Origin: Chloroflexota bacterium
GTDB taxonomy: Bacteria; Chloroflexota; Dehalococcoidia; RBG-13-53-26
Assembly: GCA_030616195.1 (NCBI GenBank)
Contig: JAUWXW010000001.1
Span: forward strand, 1-33,200
DNA: 33,200 bases
Reading direction: 5' to 3'
Position 1 is the first letter of the stretch. Each line of letters begins with the position of its first letter. The notes under the pieces were generated by a model. The model did not search any database. It worked only from the letters and a program-made list of their open reading frames with translations, and was not told the origin of the DNA. This document shows positions 1 through 7,510 of this stretch, piece by piece. Both the position numbers and the translations under genes were made by a program.

Positions 1-300
<300 letters not shown>

Positions 301-320
301 GGCAACCGCCACAAGGGATT

Positions 321-347
321 AGGGAGAAGGCTTGAAGCCTTCTCCCT
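321..347 (+). terminator. Strong hairpin after the first gene, possible terminator
   Basis: AGGGAGAAGGC (321-331) pairs perfectly with GCCTTCTCCCT (337-347) across a 5-nt loop, 21 bases after the stop codon. No clear U-tract follows, so it may be an imperfect intrinsic terminator or an RNA-stabilising hairpin. Confidence 0.5.
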
Positions 348-447
348 ATGGCCTATTCAAGTGAAGGCAGGGACTTCCATCCCTACCCTGGGATAGCCCA
401 AGGCAGAGATGGGAGCCTCGGTTCCCAAAGAAAAAAGGGGGGATAAA

Positions 448-1503
448 ATGCAAAAGGGGATATCAAGCAAGCTCCCCTGTCCGCATTGCCCGTATGAGGC
501 GTGGTCAGCGGTTGACCTGTCTTCCCACCTCCAGTTCGCCCATGGAGAGGCGAATCCCGAGGGGAAGGCAGGAAGCATCGCATACGCCTCTGCTTCAGTC
601 CCCACCCAAGAAGAAGTCCCGAAGGATGAAGCGGCTGGCCAGTTACCGCCAGGAATCTTTGTCCCGGAGCCTCAACCCGACTTTTGGGTGGCGGAACGGG
701 TAGCGAAGGAACTCTACATCATTGGGAAGCTCTCCGGGAGGGGAGAACCTGTGAATGTGAAAGTCCTTGGGCCATCGGGGTGTGGGAAAACCACACTTGG
801 GTGGGAGTTTGCAGCAGCTTACAAGCGTCCCTGCTTCGAGGTGCATTGGGGAATGTATCAGGAGCCAGGGGAAGTCTGGGGCAAAGACCGCCTCTCTCCA
901 GAGAGAGGAACTTACTACGACCAAGCTAGGTATGTGGATGCCCTGGAAACACCCAACTGTGTGGTCATCCTGGATGAGCCTAATCGGTGCCATCCAGAGG
1001 TGCTCAACACCAACTTTGCGATATGGGACTGGAGACGTGCAGCGTGGGTTCCCGATCTCAGGCGGATGGTGAAGGTGGCTCCTGGAGTCGTCTTCTTCGC
1101 CTGCATGAATGAGGGGGCCGAGTATATCGGGGTCAACCCGATGGACAAGGCCATCCGGGAGCGGTTCACTCGCACTATCCGCCTGACTTGGCCTCCCATG
1201 AAGGCCGAGATTCAGATACTGGTTAAGCGGACGGGGGTGGACGAAGACGTGGCGGGTAGGCTGGCGAGGTTTGCCAGGGACGTGAGGCGTAACCCGAAGT
1301 TGGGATGCGCTCCCAGCACACGGCAACTCATCGTGGCAGCTCAGGACGTGGTCGAGGGAAGCCCACTTCCCGACGCTGTGATGTATTCCATCATCAACGA
1401 CTTGGATGAAACTTTCGATAGGAAGGCGCTTCTCCAACACCTTCAGGTGATAGGTGACGTGGATGAAGCCTTCGTGGAAGGAGAGATTGAAGATGGCGAA
1501 TAA
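448..1503 (+). CDS. MoxR/CobS-like AAA+ ATPase with N-terminal C2H2 zinc finger
   Basis: A 351-residue AAA+ ATPase. Walker A is GPSGCGKT (108-115), Walker B is VVILDE (172-177), and the IRERFTR segment near 236-242 carries candidate arginine fingers. The N-terminus has a C2H2 finger (C11, C14, H27, H32), unusual for this family. MoxR/CobS ATPases work with VWA-domain partners to remodel protein or metal-chelatase complexes; the partner here is the VWA protein at 1785, two genes downstream in the same overlapping operon. I chose ATG 448 because a G-rich SD lies 6 nt upstream; an in-frame ATG at 409 lacks one. A cobaltochelatase role is unlikely because no other cobalamin gene is present. Confidence 0.85.
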   Translation: MQKGISSKLPCPHCPYEAWSAVDLSSHLQFAHGEANPEGKAGSIAYASASVPTQEEVPKDEAAGQLPPGIFVPEPQPDFWVAERVAKELYIIGKLSGRGEPVNVKVLGPSGCGKTTLGWEFAAAYKRPCFEVHWGMYQEPGEVWGKDRLSPERGTYYDQARYVDALETPNCVVILDEPNRCHPEVLNTNFAIWDWRRAAWVPDLRRMVKVAPGVVFFACMNEGAEYIGVNPMDKAIRERFTRTIRLTWPPMKAEIQILVKRTGVDEDVAGRLARFARDVRRNPKLGCAPSTRQLIVAAQDVVEGSPLPDAVMYSIINDLDETFDRKALLQHLQVIGDVDEAFVEGEIEDGE

Positions 1504-1798
1504 GTTAGAGACCCTGGAGCAACGGAAGCTCAAGCTGGAGGAGGAAATAGCCCGGGAAAGGGAAGCCGAGGAAAGTCACCGAATATTCATGGGCGCATAC
1601 GCCAAGCTCCGAGGAGTGGCGATGCACCTCAGCTCCGAGGAGAGAGCAGCGGTTGACGGGATGTATCTCTTCCTGCACCGAGACAATGGGGTTATCAGTG
1701 TGGACTTGGTGCGCAAAATCCCAGCGGCGACTGATAAGGGCCAGGGGAAGACTATGGAGAAAACTCTCGCACTGAGGGAGAAGAGTGGCAAGAACTAG
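1493..1798 (+). CDS. Small coiled-coil protein between ATPase and VWA genes
   Basis: A 101-residue protein of unknown family. Residues 1-28 are highly charged and heptad-like (many Glu, Lys, Arg with Leu), predicting a coiled coil. Its start overlaps the ATPase stop by 11 nt and its end overlaps the VWA start by 14 nt, so the three genes are probably translationally coupled and may encode one complex. Confidence 0.75.
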   Translation: MANKLETLEQRKLKLEEEIAREREAEESHRIFMGAYAKLRGVAMHLSSEERAAVDGMYLFLHRDNGVISVDLVRKIPAATDKGQGKTMEKTLALREKSGKN

Positions 1799-3878
1799 AA
1801 GCCTGAGTGACTTCTGGCGGATAGACCGCTCGGATGATCGAGTGATGGAGCTGGTCTCCGTCCTGCAGGGCGGAGACAGCCTCATCGGTCTCATGGGAAG
1901 TAATGTCCGTGCCTGTTGGAGCACCAACGGGGAGTCGGAAACCTGGTGGGTTCGGACTAAAGAGGGGAAGCCCGTGGAGATGAGAGTCTTCCTGGACTAC
2001 TCGCCTCTGTCTCCTCTTCGGCCTCCCTTTGATGGGCGGGCCGTGGATGAGGTCATAGGCTATGCAGCCCATGAGGGCGGCCATTGCCTGTGGTCAAGCT
2101 CGACAGCCAGGGACTTCGTTATCCAAATCCTGGAGCGTAGCGGAAAGCCTACTTGGTCGAAAGCTGCCAAGGGCAAGGCCAAGGTCGAGGAGGTCTTGAG
2201 AGTCTTAAACGTCCTGGAGGATGCCTATATTGACTATCACGTAGGCGACCAGTGGGCCGTCCTGGGAGAGTATATCCGCTATGCTCGTCAACAACTGCGT
2301 CAGCGCAACCCCATAGATATGGAAGCCATAGCAAAGAACTCCCGTCCGGCGAGAAACTCCGTCATGAACCTCTGGATAGCGGTCACCCTCTATGAGGAGG
2401 ATCTCCCCCCGAGGCTTTCCGCTAGGGTGCGGAGAGCTATGGACTTCCTGGTTAAGGCTTCGGTGGAAGCGGTCCAGACGGGAAATACTTTCGACAGGAT
2501 AAGGCTAGCGGTGGACTGCTGGGCTCTCCTGGTCAAAGAGTTTCCCAAGCAGGACGAGCCTCTTCCTCCTAAGCCTCAGCCACAGGACAAGCCACAGGAC
2601 ACTGGGCAAGCTGGGCAAGCTGGGGCCGAAGGTGGGGCAGGTGAGGGCGTGGGTGGGGCAGGTGAGGCCGAAGGTGAGAAGGCAAAGCCTGGAGAGGCTG
2701 GCGAGGCTGAAAAGGAAGAGCAGCCTGGCGAGCTTGGCGAGGGAGCTGGCGAGCCTGAAGATGGCGAGCCTGAAGAGGATGAGATTGGCGAGCCTGAAGA
2801 GGATGGTGGGGCGGAAGAAGATGAAGAAGAGGATGGTGATGGTGATGGTGGTGGGGGTGGGGGAAAGCCTGATCAGGAGTTCGGACACTTCGGTGGCGAA
2901 GAGGAAGAGGAAGAAGGTGAACAGCCCTCCAGCCCTCAGGGTGGTGATGAGGCTGGTTCTCCAAAGAACCTTGAGAACCTTGAGAACCTTGACTCCTTCG
3001 ACATCCGGGACATTGAAGAGATACCCGAGGAGGTCTTGCAGGAAGTCCTGGATGCAGTAATACATGAGATGGAAGATCTGTCCCGATCCGTGGCCGAGGT
3101 CATCAGCAGACCCTACGGGGACGTCAATGCTCAAACAAAGAGAGCGGACTATGATGCTCCCGCAGCGGCGGCGGTCAGAGCCCAGGTGGAGCCACAGATA
3201 GCAGAAATGCGGAGAGTGTTTGACCGTGAGGCGTCAATCCAAACCCGACACCTGCATGGCATGACATCTGGAAAGCTCTCCACCCGACGCCTGGCCAGGG
3301 TAGGCGCAGGAAACCTCCGAGTCTTCAAGCGAAAAGAAGTCCTGGAGCGACCCGACTTGGCGATCGGTCTCCTGCTGGACGTGTCGGGTTCAATGAATCA
3401 GCTAATGGATGTGGTGTGGGCGACTGCCTCCGTGTTTGCGGAGAGCCTCACCATGAAGCCAGGGGTCAACTTCCTCTGCCTCACTTACACAGGTGGATAC
3501 TTCAAGGTGCAGACTACCAGGATAGCCGATCGTGGGATGGGGAAGCTCCACCTGGGTAATGTGGAACAGGGTGGTGGCACTCCTAGCGGGCCCGCTTTGG
3601 GCTCAATGAAAGTTCTGATGGACAGGATGCCGGAGAGGCAGAAGGTCATCATCCACTTCACTGATGGCGGGCCTGATGACGGAAGCTCATCACCATCAGT
3701 GGATGCAGCACTCACAGCAGCCAGGAAAGCGGGATATCGGGTGTGGGCCATAGCCCCTCAAGGGTGCGAAAGATATGTTTTCCAGTATGGAGACGGTAAC
3801 TGGCAGACAATCGGGAGCATCGGGGACTTACCCGCCAAGGTATTGGAGCTTGTAAAGACTTTGACGAGTAGGAAGTAA
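1785..3878 (+). CDS. CobT-like VWA protein with metallopeptidase-like N-terminus
   Basis: A 697-residue protein of three parts. The N-terminal part carries HEGGH (96-100) and, further on, an LNVLEDAYID stretch, matching the HExxH...EDxxI pattern of CobT-like and DUF2201-type proteins, which resemble zinc metallopeptidases. The middle (about 265-410) is very acidic and repetitive. The C-terminal VWA domain has a complete MIDAS metal site: DVSGS (532-536), T599 and D627. Likely partner of the MoxR/CobS-like ATPase at 448. The start is GTG 1785 after GAGGGAG. Such pairs are known in phages but their role there is poorly defined; cobalt chelation is not supported by the neighbours. Confidence 0.85.
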   Translation: MARTRSLSDFWRIDRSDDRVMELVSVLQGGDSLIGLMGSNVRACWSTNGESETWWVRTKEGKPVEMRVFLDYSPLSPLRPPFDGRAVDEVIGYAAHEGGHCLWSSSTARDFVIQILERSGKPTWSKAAKGKAKVEEVLRVLNVLEDAYIDYHVGDQWAVLGEYIRYARQQLRQRNPIDMEAIAKNSRPARNSVMNLWIAVTLYEEDLPPRLSARVRRAMDFLVKASVEAVQTGNTFDRIRLAVDCWALLVKEFPKQDEPLPPKPQPQDKPQDTGQAGQAGAEGGAGEGVGGAGEAEGEKAKPGEAGEAEKEEQPGELGEGAGEPEDGEPEEDEIGEPEEDGGAEEDEEEDGDGDGGGGGGKPDQEFGHFGGEEEEEEGEQPSSPQGGDEAGSPKNLENLENLDSFDIRDIEEIPEEVLQEVLDAVIHEMEDLSRSVAEVISRPYGDVNAQTKRADYDAPAAAAVRAQVEPQIAEMRRVFDREASIQTRHLHGMTSGKLSTRRLARVGAGNLRVFKRKEVLERPDLAIGLLLDVSGSMNQLMDVVWATASVFAESLTMKPGVNFLCLTYTGGYFKVQTTRIADRGMGKLHLGNVEQGGGTPSGPALGSMKVLMDRMPERQKVIIHFTDGGPDDGSSSPSVDAALTAARKAGYRVWAIAPQGCERYVFQYGDGNWQTIGSIGDLPAKVLELVKTLTSRK

Positions 3879-3970
3879 AAAGGAGGGATAAGATGAGTTG
3901 GAGAATATGATGGCGAGATTCTAGTGTTGAACCAGTAGGGAGCTGGTAGCCATAAAAAGGAGGGATAAAG

Positions 3971-4132
3971 ATGGGGAGGGTAAAGCAAGAGCACATCGCT
4001 CGGAAATACGGGCCTCAGTACACTTTATACGCTGTGAGTAAGGCTTTGGGGATTCCCCCAGGTGTGGGGCAGACGAGCCAGAAAGGGATTAACTCCTCCG
4101 TATACCAGCCCCTCAGTCTAGCTGTGGGCTGA
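3971..4132 (+). CDS. Hypothetical 53-residue protein
   Basis: A short reading frame preceded by a clear SD (AAGGAGGG). The protein begins MGRVKQEHIARKYG and is basic at its N-terminus. No family recognised. The end of the frame lies inside a hairpin (4106-4139). Coding status rests on the ribosome binding site and tight packing only. Confidence 0.45.
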   Translation: MGRVKQEHIARKYGPQYTLYAVSKALGIPPGVGQTSQKGINSSVYQPLSLAVG

Positions 4133-4139
4133 GGGGCTG
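4106..4139 (+). terminator. 11-bp hairpin at a gene end
   Basis: CAGCCCCTCAG (4106-4116) pairs perfectly with CTGAGGGGCTG (4129-4139) around a 12-nt loop and covers the stop codon of the preceding short gene. No U-tract follows, so it is a weak candidate for intrinsic termination and may act in RNA processing or stability. Confidence 0.4.
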
Positions 4140-4188
4140 CAACGGGGCAGGTTTAGTCCCCGAAATAGGAAGGGAGGGTGTGTGAAAG

Positions 4189-4329
4189 ATGGATGTTAAG
4201 GTGGTTATTGACGGCAAGGAGACTCGGCTGGTTGCCAACGGGGAATCCGACGACTTCTTCAAGTTCAAGGAGGCACCCAGGACAACAAAGCTCATTGCGA
4301 GTGTCTATGTCCGGAAGAAGAAGAGCTAA
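4189..4329 (+). CDS. Hypothetical 46-residue protein
   Basis: Small, highly charged protein beginning MDVKVVIDGKETRLV and ending in a basic VRKKKS tail. A GGGAGGG sequence lies upstream of the ATG. It has a beta-rich look and no recognised family. It sits between two other small genes reading in the same direction. Confidence 0.5.
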   Translation: MDVKVVIDGKETRLVANGESDDFFKFKEAPRTTKLIASVYVRKKKS

Positions 4330-4352
4330 ATAGCTTGGAGAAGGAGGTGAAC

Positions 4353-4754
4353 GTGTCATATTGCCCAGAGGACGGGACAAAGATGGTGGAGGTAGTAGTT
4401 TCTCATACCCATTCTTGTTACGAGTGCCCTAGTTGCCACATCCATTGGTGCTACGATGCTGAACTTGGGGCATACTCCTGTGAGTCAGATGGCCAAAGGG
4501 AGAACTGCCGAATCTGTGAGGAGGTGCTGCCATCGACCAGTTTGGGGTACCCCGTGTGGCAAGTAGCGGTGGAATGTAGAGATATTTGCCACTGCGCAGA
4601 CCCCAAAATGGGTTACACCTATTATGAGTGCAACTATGGCCATTGCGGTGGCTACAAGTGTGAAGCTTGCGGGGAGTGGTGGAGTGAGCAAGTAGCTCAC
4701 TGCTGCAAGCCGTACAACCGGGGTAAGTGCCCCGATTGTGCAGGAGTTGTCTAG
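4353..4754 (+). CDS. Cys/His-rich zinc-ribbon-like protein
   Basis: About 133 residues with many Cys and His in CxxC-type pairs: CPEDGTKM at the start, CYECPSCHIHWC, later CRICEEV, CGGYKCEACGEWW, and CPDCAG at the end. This pattern predicts several zinc-binding ribbons. Function unknown; such proteins often bind nucleic acid or proteins. I chose GTG 4353 because GGAGG lies 5 nt upstream; a TTG at 4335 in the same frame lies before that SD. Confidence 0.7.
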   Translation: MSYCPEDGTKMVEVVVSHTHSCYECPSCHIHWCYDAELGAYSCESDGQRENCRICEEVLPSTSLGYPVWQVAVECRDICHCADPKMGYTYYECNYGHCGGYKCEACGEWWSEQVAHCCKPYNRGKCPDCAGVV

Positions 4755-4778
4755 CCTAGAAAGGAGGGTAATATCATT

Positions 4779-5654
4779 ATGCAGATGATAGACGGGAACA
4801 AACTGGCAGAAGCGATGCGGAAAGTCACCCCTTTCATAGGGGAGAAAGAGAGGCCAGTTCTTCATGCAGTCTTCTTGGAATCACATGGCAGCACTCTGGA
4901 GATGACTACGACCGATGGCTACCGCATGGCCCATGTCACTCTGGAGGAGATGGTCTTCCCGGAGGGCGACTTCTTGCTTGAAGGCGATGCCTGTAAGGAT
5001 TTCGCCTTCAGGCACAGCGATGAGGTCGTCCAGGTGGAGGTCTCGGAGACGGAGGTGAAACTTGGGGATGTGACCGTGGCTCGGGTCAACGGCGACTACC
5101 TCAACTGGAGGAGCGTCCTACCTGACCCTATCGAAACTATGGCTATCGTGGAGACTAATAAGTGGATAAAGCCCTTGCGGGCGAAGGGGGGCGAGGTGGT
5201 CGGTGTGGTCTATAACTGGGAAGATGGCTACCAGATCTATTTCCAGGACAAAAATGGGGAGACCACAGCCGTTGAGAAGGTGCCGGCGCAAATGGGCCAA
5301 GGTCCAGAGCGGAAAGTAGCCTATAAGCGGGAGGACCTCCGTCGGGCGCTGACTGGCTGTGCGCCTGCCGTCACTATCAAAGTGGGTGAAAAAGCCACCC
5401 TGTTTGAAGCGGAGGGATACTGGCATCTACTGGCGCAGAGGGCCGACTTTCCCAGAGAGGTCAACCTCACCCAGGCGGAACGGGAAGTCCTGAAATGGGC
5501 CGAAGATGTCCTGGAGAGCGTGCGTAAAGGGGAGGTCCCTGCCAAGGTGATAACCGGAGGCGGGCGCTTCTACCTGGAGCTGGATCCGGAGCGCACTGAG
5601 ACGGAGATCCTAATAGCGACACCTGAACTGAGGCATCGACAAGAGGAAACATAA
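4779..5654 (+). CDS. DNA sliding clamp-like protein (DnaN-related)
   Basis: A 291-residue protein. The N-terminal section RPVLHAVFLESHGS followed by LEMTTTDGYRMAHV matches the bacterial beta-clamp pattern (RP.L..V.LE, then L...TDGYR.A), and GDYLNWRSVLPDP matches the clamp segment Y.DY..V.P. Beta clamps encircle DNA and hold polymerase. At 291 residues it is clearly shorter than the usual 360-380, and the typical C-terminal MPMR-type ending is absent, so it may lack part of domain 3. It is the clearest replication gene here; no DNA polymerase is in the window. SD AAGGAGGG lies about 10 nt upstream. Confidence 0.7.
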   Translation: MQMIDGNKLAEAMRKVTPFIGEKERPVLHAVFLESHGSTLEMTTTDGYRMAHVTLEEMVFPEGDFLLEGDACKDFAFRHSDEVVQVEVSETEVKLGDVTVARVNGDYLNWRSVLPDPIETMAIVETNKWIKPLRAKGGEVVGVVYNWEDGYQIYFQDKNGETTAVEKVPAQMGQGPERKVAYKREDLRRALTGCAPAVTIKVGEKATLFEAEGYWHLLAQRADFPREVNLTQAEREVLKWAEDVLESVRKGEVPAKVITGGGRFYLELDPERTETEILIATPELRHRQEET

Positions 5655-5657
5655 TCG

Positions 5658-5708
5658 GCTACAATGGGTTTTACCGACACGGTGGGGTTTCAGGGACAAA
5701 ATTGTAGC
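5658..5708 (+). other. Small two-stem RNA element between genes
   Basis: GCTACAAT (5658-5665) pairs perfectly with ATTGTAGC (5701-5708) and encloses a small ACCG-ACA-CGGT hairpin. It fills the gap between the sliding-clamp gene and the next gene. It could be a processing or translation-control structure. Confidence 0.35.
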
Positions 5709-5724
5709 TGGCTGGGGATGAAAG

Positions 5725-6366
5725 ATGGCGGAGAGTAAAACTGACGACAGGGCTCTGGATGTGATTATGTGGGTAGGTAGGCACCACTATCCCACGATAG
5801 ACTCCTACATCGTCGAGTCTATGAACCTGGGGTGTGCCAAGCGCATCGCCAACTTCCCTAGCGAAATCGTGCCAGGCAAGTCGAGGTGCTTCCTGGCACA
5901 CGATGAGGGCAAGAAGGGCCAAGGGGTGATCTTCGGCTTCTTCGTTATCCAGGGTATAGAGGTTATCCTGGAGGATGAAAAGAAGATAGCGGAGTATCAG
6001 CGAAAGCACGGAGAGCTGAACGTCCAGCCTGTATCAAGGGCTGATGCCAGGGCCGAGCCGAGACGCCTGTGCGGCGTGAGAACCTACGGCTCTGCCTACC
6101 TGGTTTCGGAGAAGGACATGGATAAGGTCTGGGAGGTAGCCCGAGATCTCACCAATAAGGCTGACATCGAGGGCAGTATCGTCATTCTCCTGCATCGTAT
6201 TCCTTATCCCAGGCTGCGGTCCAGAGGATGGCGCTACATGGAGCCGGAGTTCCTAGCTAAGTATGACTGGCCGCAGAGGTCGCTTCCTGTAAAGCGCACC
6301 GTGAAAATCGAGGGGAAAACAACTAAAAAACAACGGGCGCCCAATGGGCGCCAGCCGCTATTCTAG
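5725..6366 (+). CDS. Hypothetical 213-residue protein
   Basis: No family recognised. The central part is rich in hydrophobic beta-like segments (GVIFGFFVIQGIEVIL, then RLCGVRTYGSAYLV) and the C-terminus is basic (KRTVKIEGKTTKKQR), which would suit a soluble nucleic-acid- or protein-binding protein. It follows the clamp gene on the same strand. Confidence 0.6.
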   Translation: MAESKTDDRALDVIMWVGRHHYPTIDSYIVESMNLGCAKRIANFPSEIVPGKSRCFLAHDEGKKGQGVIFGFFVIQGIEVILEDEKKIAEYQRKHGELNVQPVSRADARAEPRRLCGVRTYGSAYLVSEKDMDKVWEVARDLTNKADIEGSIVILLHRIPYPRLRSRGWRYMEPEFLAKYDWPQRSLPVKRTVKIEGKTTKKQRAPNGRQPLF

Positions 6367-6377
6367 GAGGAGAAAGT

Positions 6378-6497
6378 ATGGGAGCAATAACTTGGCAAGA
6401 CGTAGGACTAATCTTTGCTGCGGTGCTTATCATCTCTCTCGTTGCTGCCATCGTGTCGACATGGTGGGAGGCTAGAAAGAAGCGGAGAGGGAAGTAA
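6378..6497 (+). CDS. Single-pass membrane peptide, 39 residues
   Basis: A tiny gene with a strong SD (AGGAGGAG). One hydrophobic segment (about residues 9-29, with LIFAAVLIISLVAAIV) is followed by a basic tail EARKKRRGK, predicting an N-out, C-in membrane anchor by the positive-inside rule. Function unknown. It is one of several tiny membrane genes between 6378 and 7499. Confidence 0.6.
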   Translation: MGAITWQDVGLIFAAVLIISLVAAIVSTWWEARKKRRGK

Positions 6498-6517
6498 GAT
6501 TTTAGGGAGGTAGAGAT

Positions 6518-6739
6518 ATGAGCAGAATCTTTGTCTATGATGGTCGGGAGTTCCCAGACCCCGACCCCAACCTCAAGGTCGAGGAGGTGCGTCACAGTAT
6601 GACCGACTTTTTCCCTGAGCTTAGCAATGCCGAGACCAAGGAGACGAAGCGTGGGGAGGATACGGTCATCGAGTTCAAGAGGCGCGTAGGAACAAAGGGG
6701 CTGGAAGGATCACTGAAGCCCAAGGATGTCGGTTTATAA
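6518..6739 (+). CDS. Prokaryotic ubiquitin-like protein, PRTRC protein C type
   Basis: A 73-residue protein. The pattern FVYDGREFPDPDP near the start and EFKRRVGTKG (52-61) is what I know of PRTRC system protein C, a ubiquitin-like beta-grasp family (Prok_Ub). In such systems an E1-like enzyme activates the Ubl C-terminus, an E2-like protein carries it and a JAB protease trims or removes it; all three have candidates at 10009-12605. Twelve residues (LEGSLKPKDVGL) follow the GTKG, so a precursor needing JAB cleavage is possible. The start is supported by GGGAGGTAGAG upstream. The gene lies about 3.3 kb from its presumed partners. Confidence 0.75.
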   Translation: MSRIFVYDGREFPDPDPNLKVEEVRHSMTDFFPELSNAETKETKRGEDTVIEFKRRVGTKGLEGSLKPKDVGL

Positions 6740-6773
6740 CCAAAGGGAGGAAACCCTGAAAGGAGGTGAAGCA

Positions 6774-6926
6774 ATGAGTCGGAAGCGTCTGCTTATATTA
6801 TCGGTGGTTGTTGTAACGGTTGGATTGGTGATCGTGATTGAACGGCTAGGATTGTCTAGTCTCTTGCGGTACGCAGCAATAGGTCTAGGCGTAACGGTGA
6901 TTTTTGGCATAGCTCGTCAAAGGTAG
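6774..6926 (+). CDS. Two-helix membrane peptide, 50 residues
   Basis: A basic start (MSRKR) is followed by two hydrophobic segments (about residues 6-22 and 28-45) separated by a short linker, predicting a hairpin-like membrane protein. ATG 6774 is preceded by AAAGGAGGTGA; an upstream in-frame ATG at 6726 is less likely. A holin or membrane-anchoring role is possible but unproved. Confidence 0.6.
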   Translation: MSRKRLLILSVVVVTVGLVIVIERLGLSSLLRYAAIGLGVTVIFGIARQR

Positions 6927-6942
6927 GTAGGAGGAAACAAAC

Positions 6943-7092
6943 ATGGCCCCTGAAGAATTGGAGAGGTTAAAGGAACTCACTGCCAGGTTGAGAGAGGAGG
7001 ATTTCGACACCTCACGCTTGACCTCTGAAGAGAGACAGGAGCTGAGCTTACTACTCCTCAAGTTTATGCGTGAAGAAGGCCTGATGGGATGA
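6943..7092 (+). CDS. Small helical hypothetical protein
   Basis: A 49-residue, Glu/Leu-rich, almost certainly alpha-helical protein (EELERLKELTARLREED). SD AGGAGGAAAC is upstream. Its stop overlaps the next start as ATGA, showing translational coupling to the membrane gene at 7089. No family recognised. Confidence 0.6.
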   Translation: MAPEELERLKELTARLREEDFDTSRLTSEERQELSLLLLKFMREEGLMG

Positions 7093-7373
7093 TCCGCATT
7101 AAAACCTGCCTCTTGGTATGGGGCTGGCCGAGCTTGGCCTTTTTGATGCTCAACCTGGTTGACTGCGCCCTGTCGCAGGCGGCACTTAATGCAGGTCTGT
7201 TTGAGCTCAACCCACTTTGGAGGGAGGGGCGGCTTTGGCTCAAGTTAGCGCCAGCACTGTTCGTTGCGTATGCGTTCCGCAGGCGAAGAACAGTCATGTT
7301 GGTGTTAACTACCATCATGAGTCTAGTAGTCACGTGGAACTTGGTAATCTTGGTGATTTGGCAGGTGAGTTAA
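7089..7373 (+). CDS. Three-helix membrane protein, DUF5658-like
   Basis: A 94-residue membrane protein with about three hydrophobic segments (residues 5-27, 48-62 and 68-93). The segment LNLVDCALSQAALNAGLFELNPL resembles the LN..D...T......G..E.NP signature of DUF5658-type membrane proteins, whose function is unknown. The start overlaps the previous stop by 4 nt. A holin-like role is an alternative guess. Confidence 0.6.
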   Translation: MIRIKTCLLVWGWPSLAFLMLNLVDCALSQAALNAGLFELNPLWREGRLWLKLAPALFVAYAFRRRRTVMLVLTTIMSLVVTWNLVILVIWQVS

Positions 7374-7394
7374 AAATGAGGAGGAACGGTGTAA

Positions 7395-7499
7395 ATGAAA
7401 AGACCGTCTATATCTTTGATTGAGTTACTCATAGTCGTTGCCATTCTTGCCGTCATGGCTTCGGTGCTGATACCTAACATAGCTAGGTTTTTCAGGTAA
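7395..7499 (+). CDS. Mini-pilin-like peptide, 34 residues
   Basis: The peptide consists of almost nothing but a type IV pilin N-terminal signature: basic start MKRPS, then ISLIELLIVVAILAVMA and IPNIARFF. In true prepilins a Gly precedes the (F/M)TLIE segment as the prepilin peptidase site; here that position is Ser. The globular pilin domain is absent. GAGGAGG lies about 10 nt upstream. It may be a remnant, or a small membrane peptide that mimics or interferes with host pilins. Confidence 0.55.
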   Translation: MKRPSISLIELLIVVAILAVMASVLIPNIARFFR

Positions 7500-7510
7500 G
7501 TAGGTGGGAT

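Noticed and set aside
643..1533. 296-codon - strand frame opposite the MoxR/CobS-like ATPase
   Set aside because: The + strand gene has clear Walker motifs and an SD; the - strand translation has no domain or SD.
448..3878. Cobaltochelatase (CobS and CobT)
   Set aside because: Only the ATPase and VWA parts resemble it; there is no CobN and no other cobalamin gene, and the zinc finger is atypical.
5706..5727. Fourth copy of the leader motif (GCTGGCTG)
   Set aside because: Only eight bases match and no attenuator hairpin follows, so a chance match is more likely.
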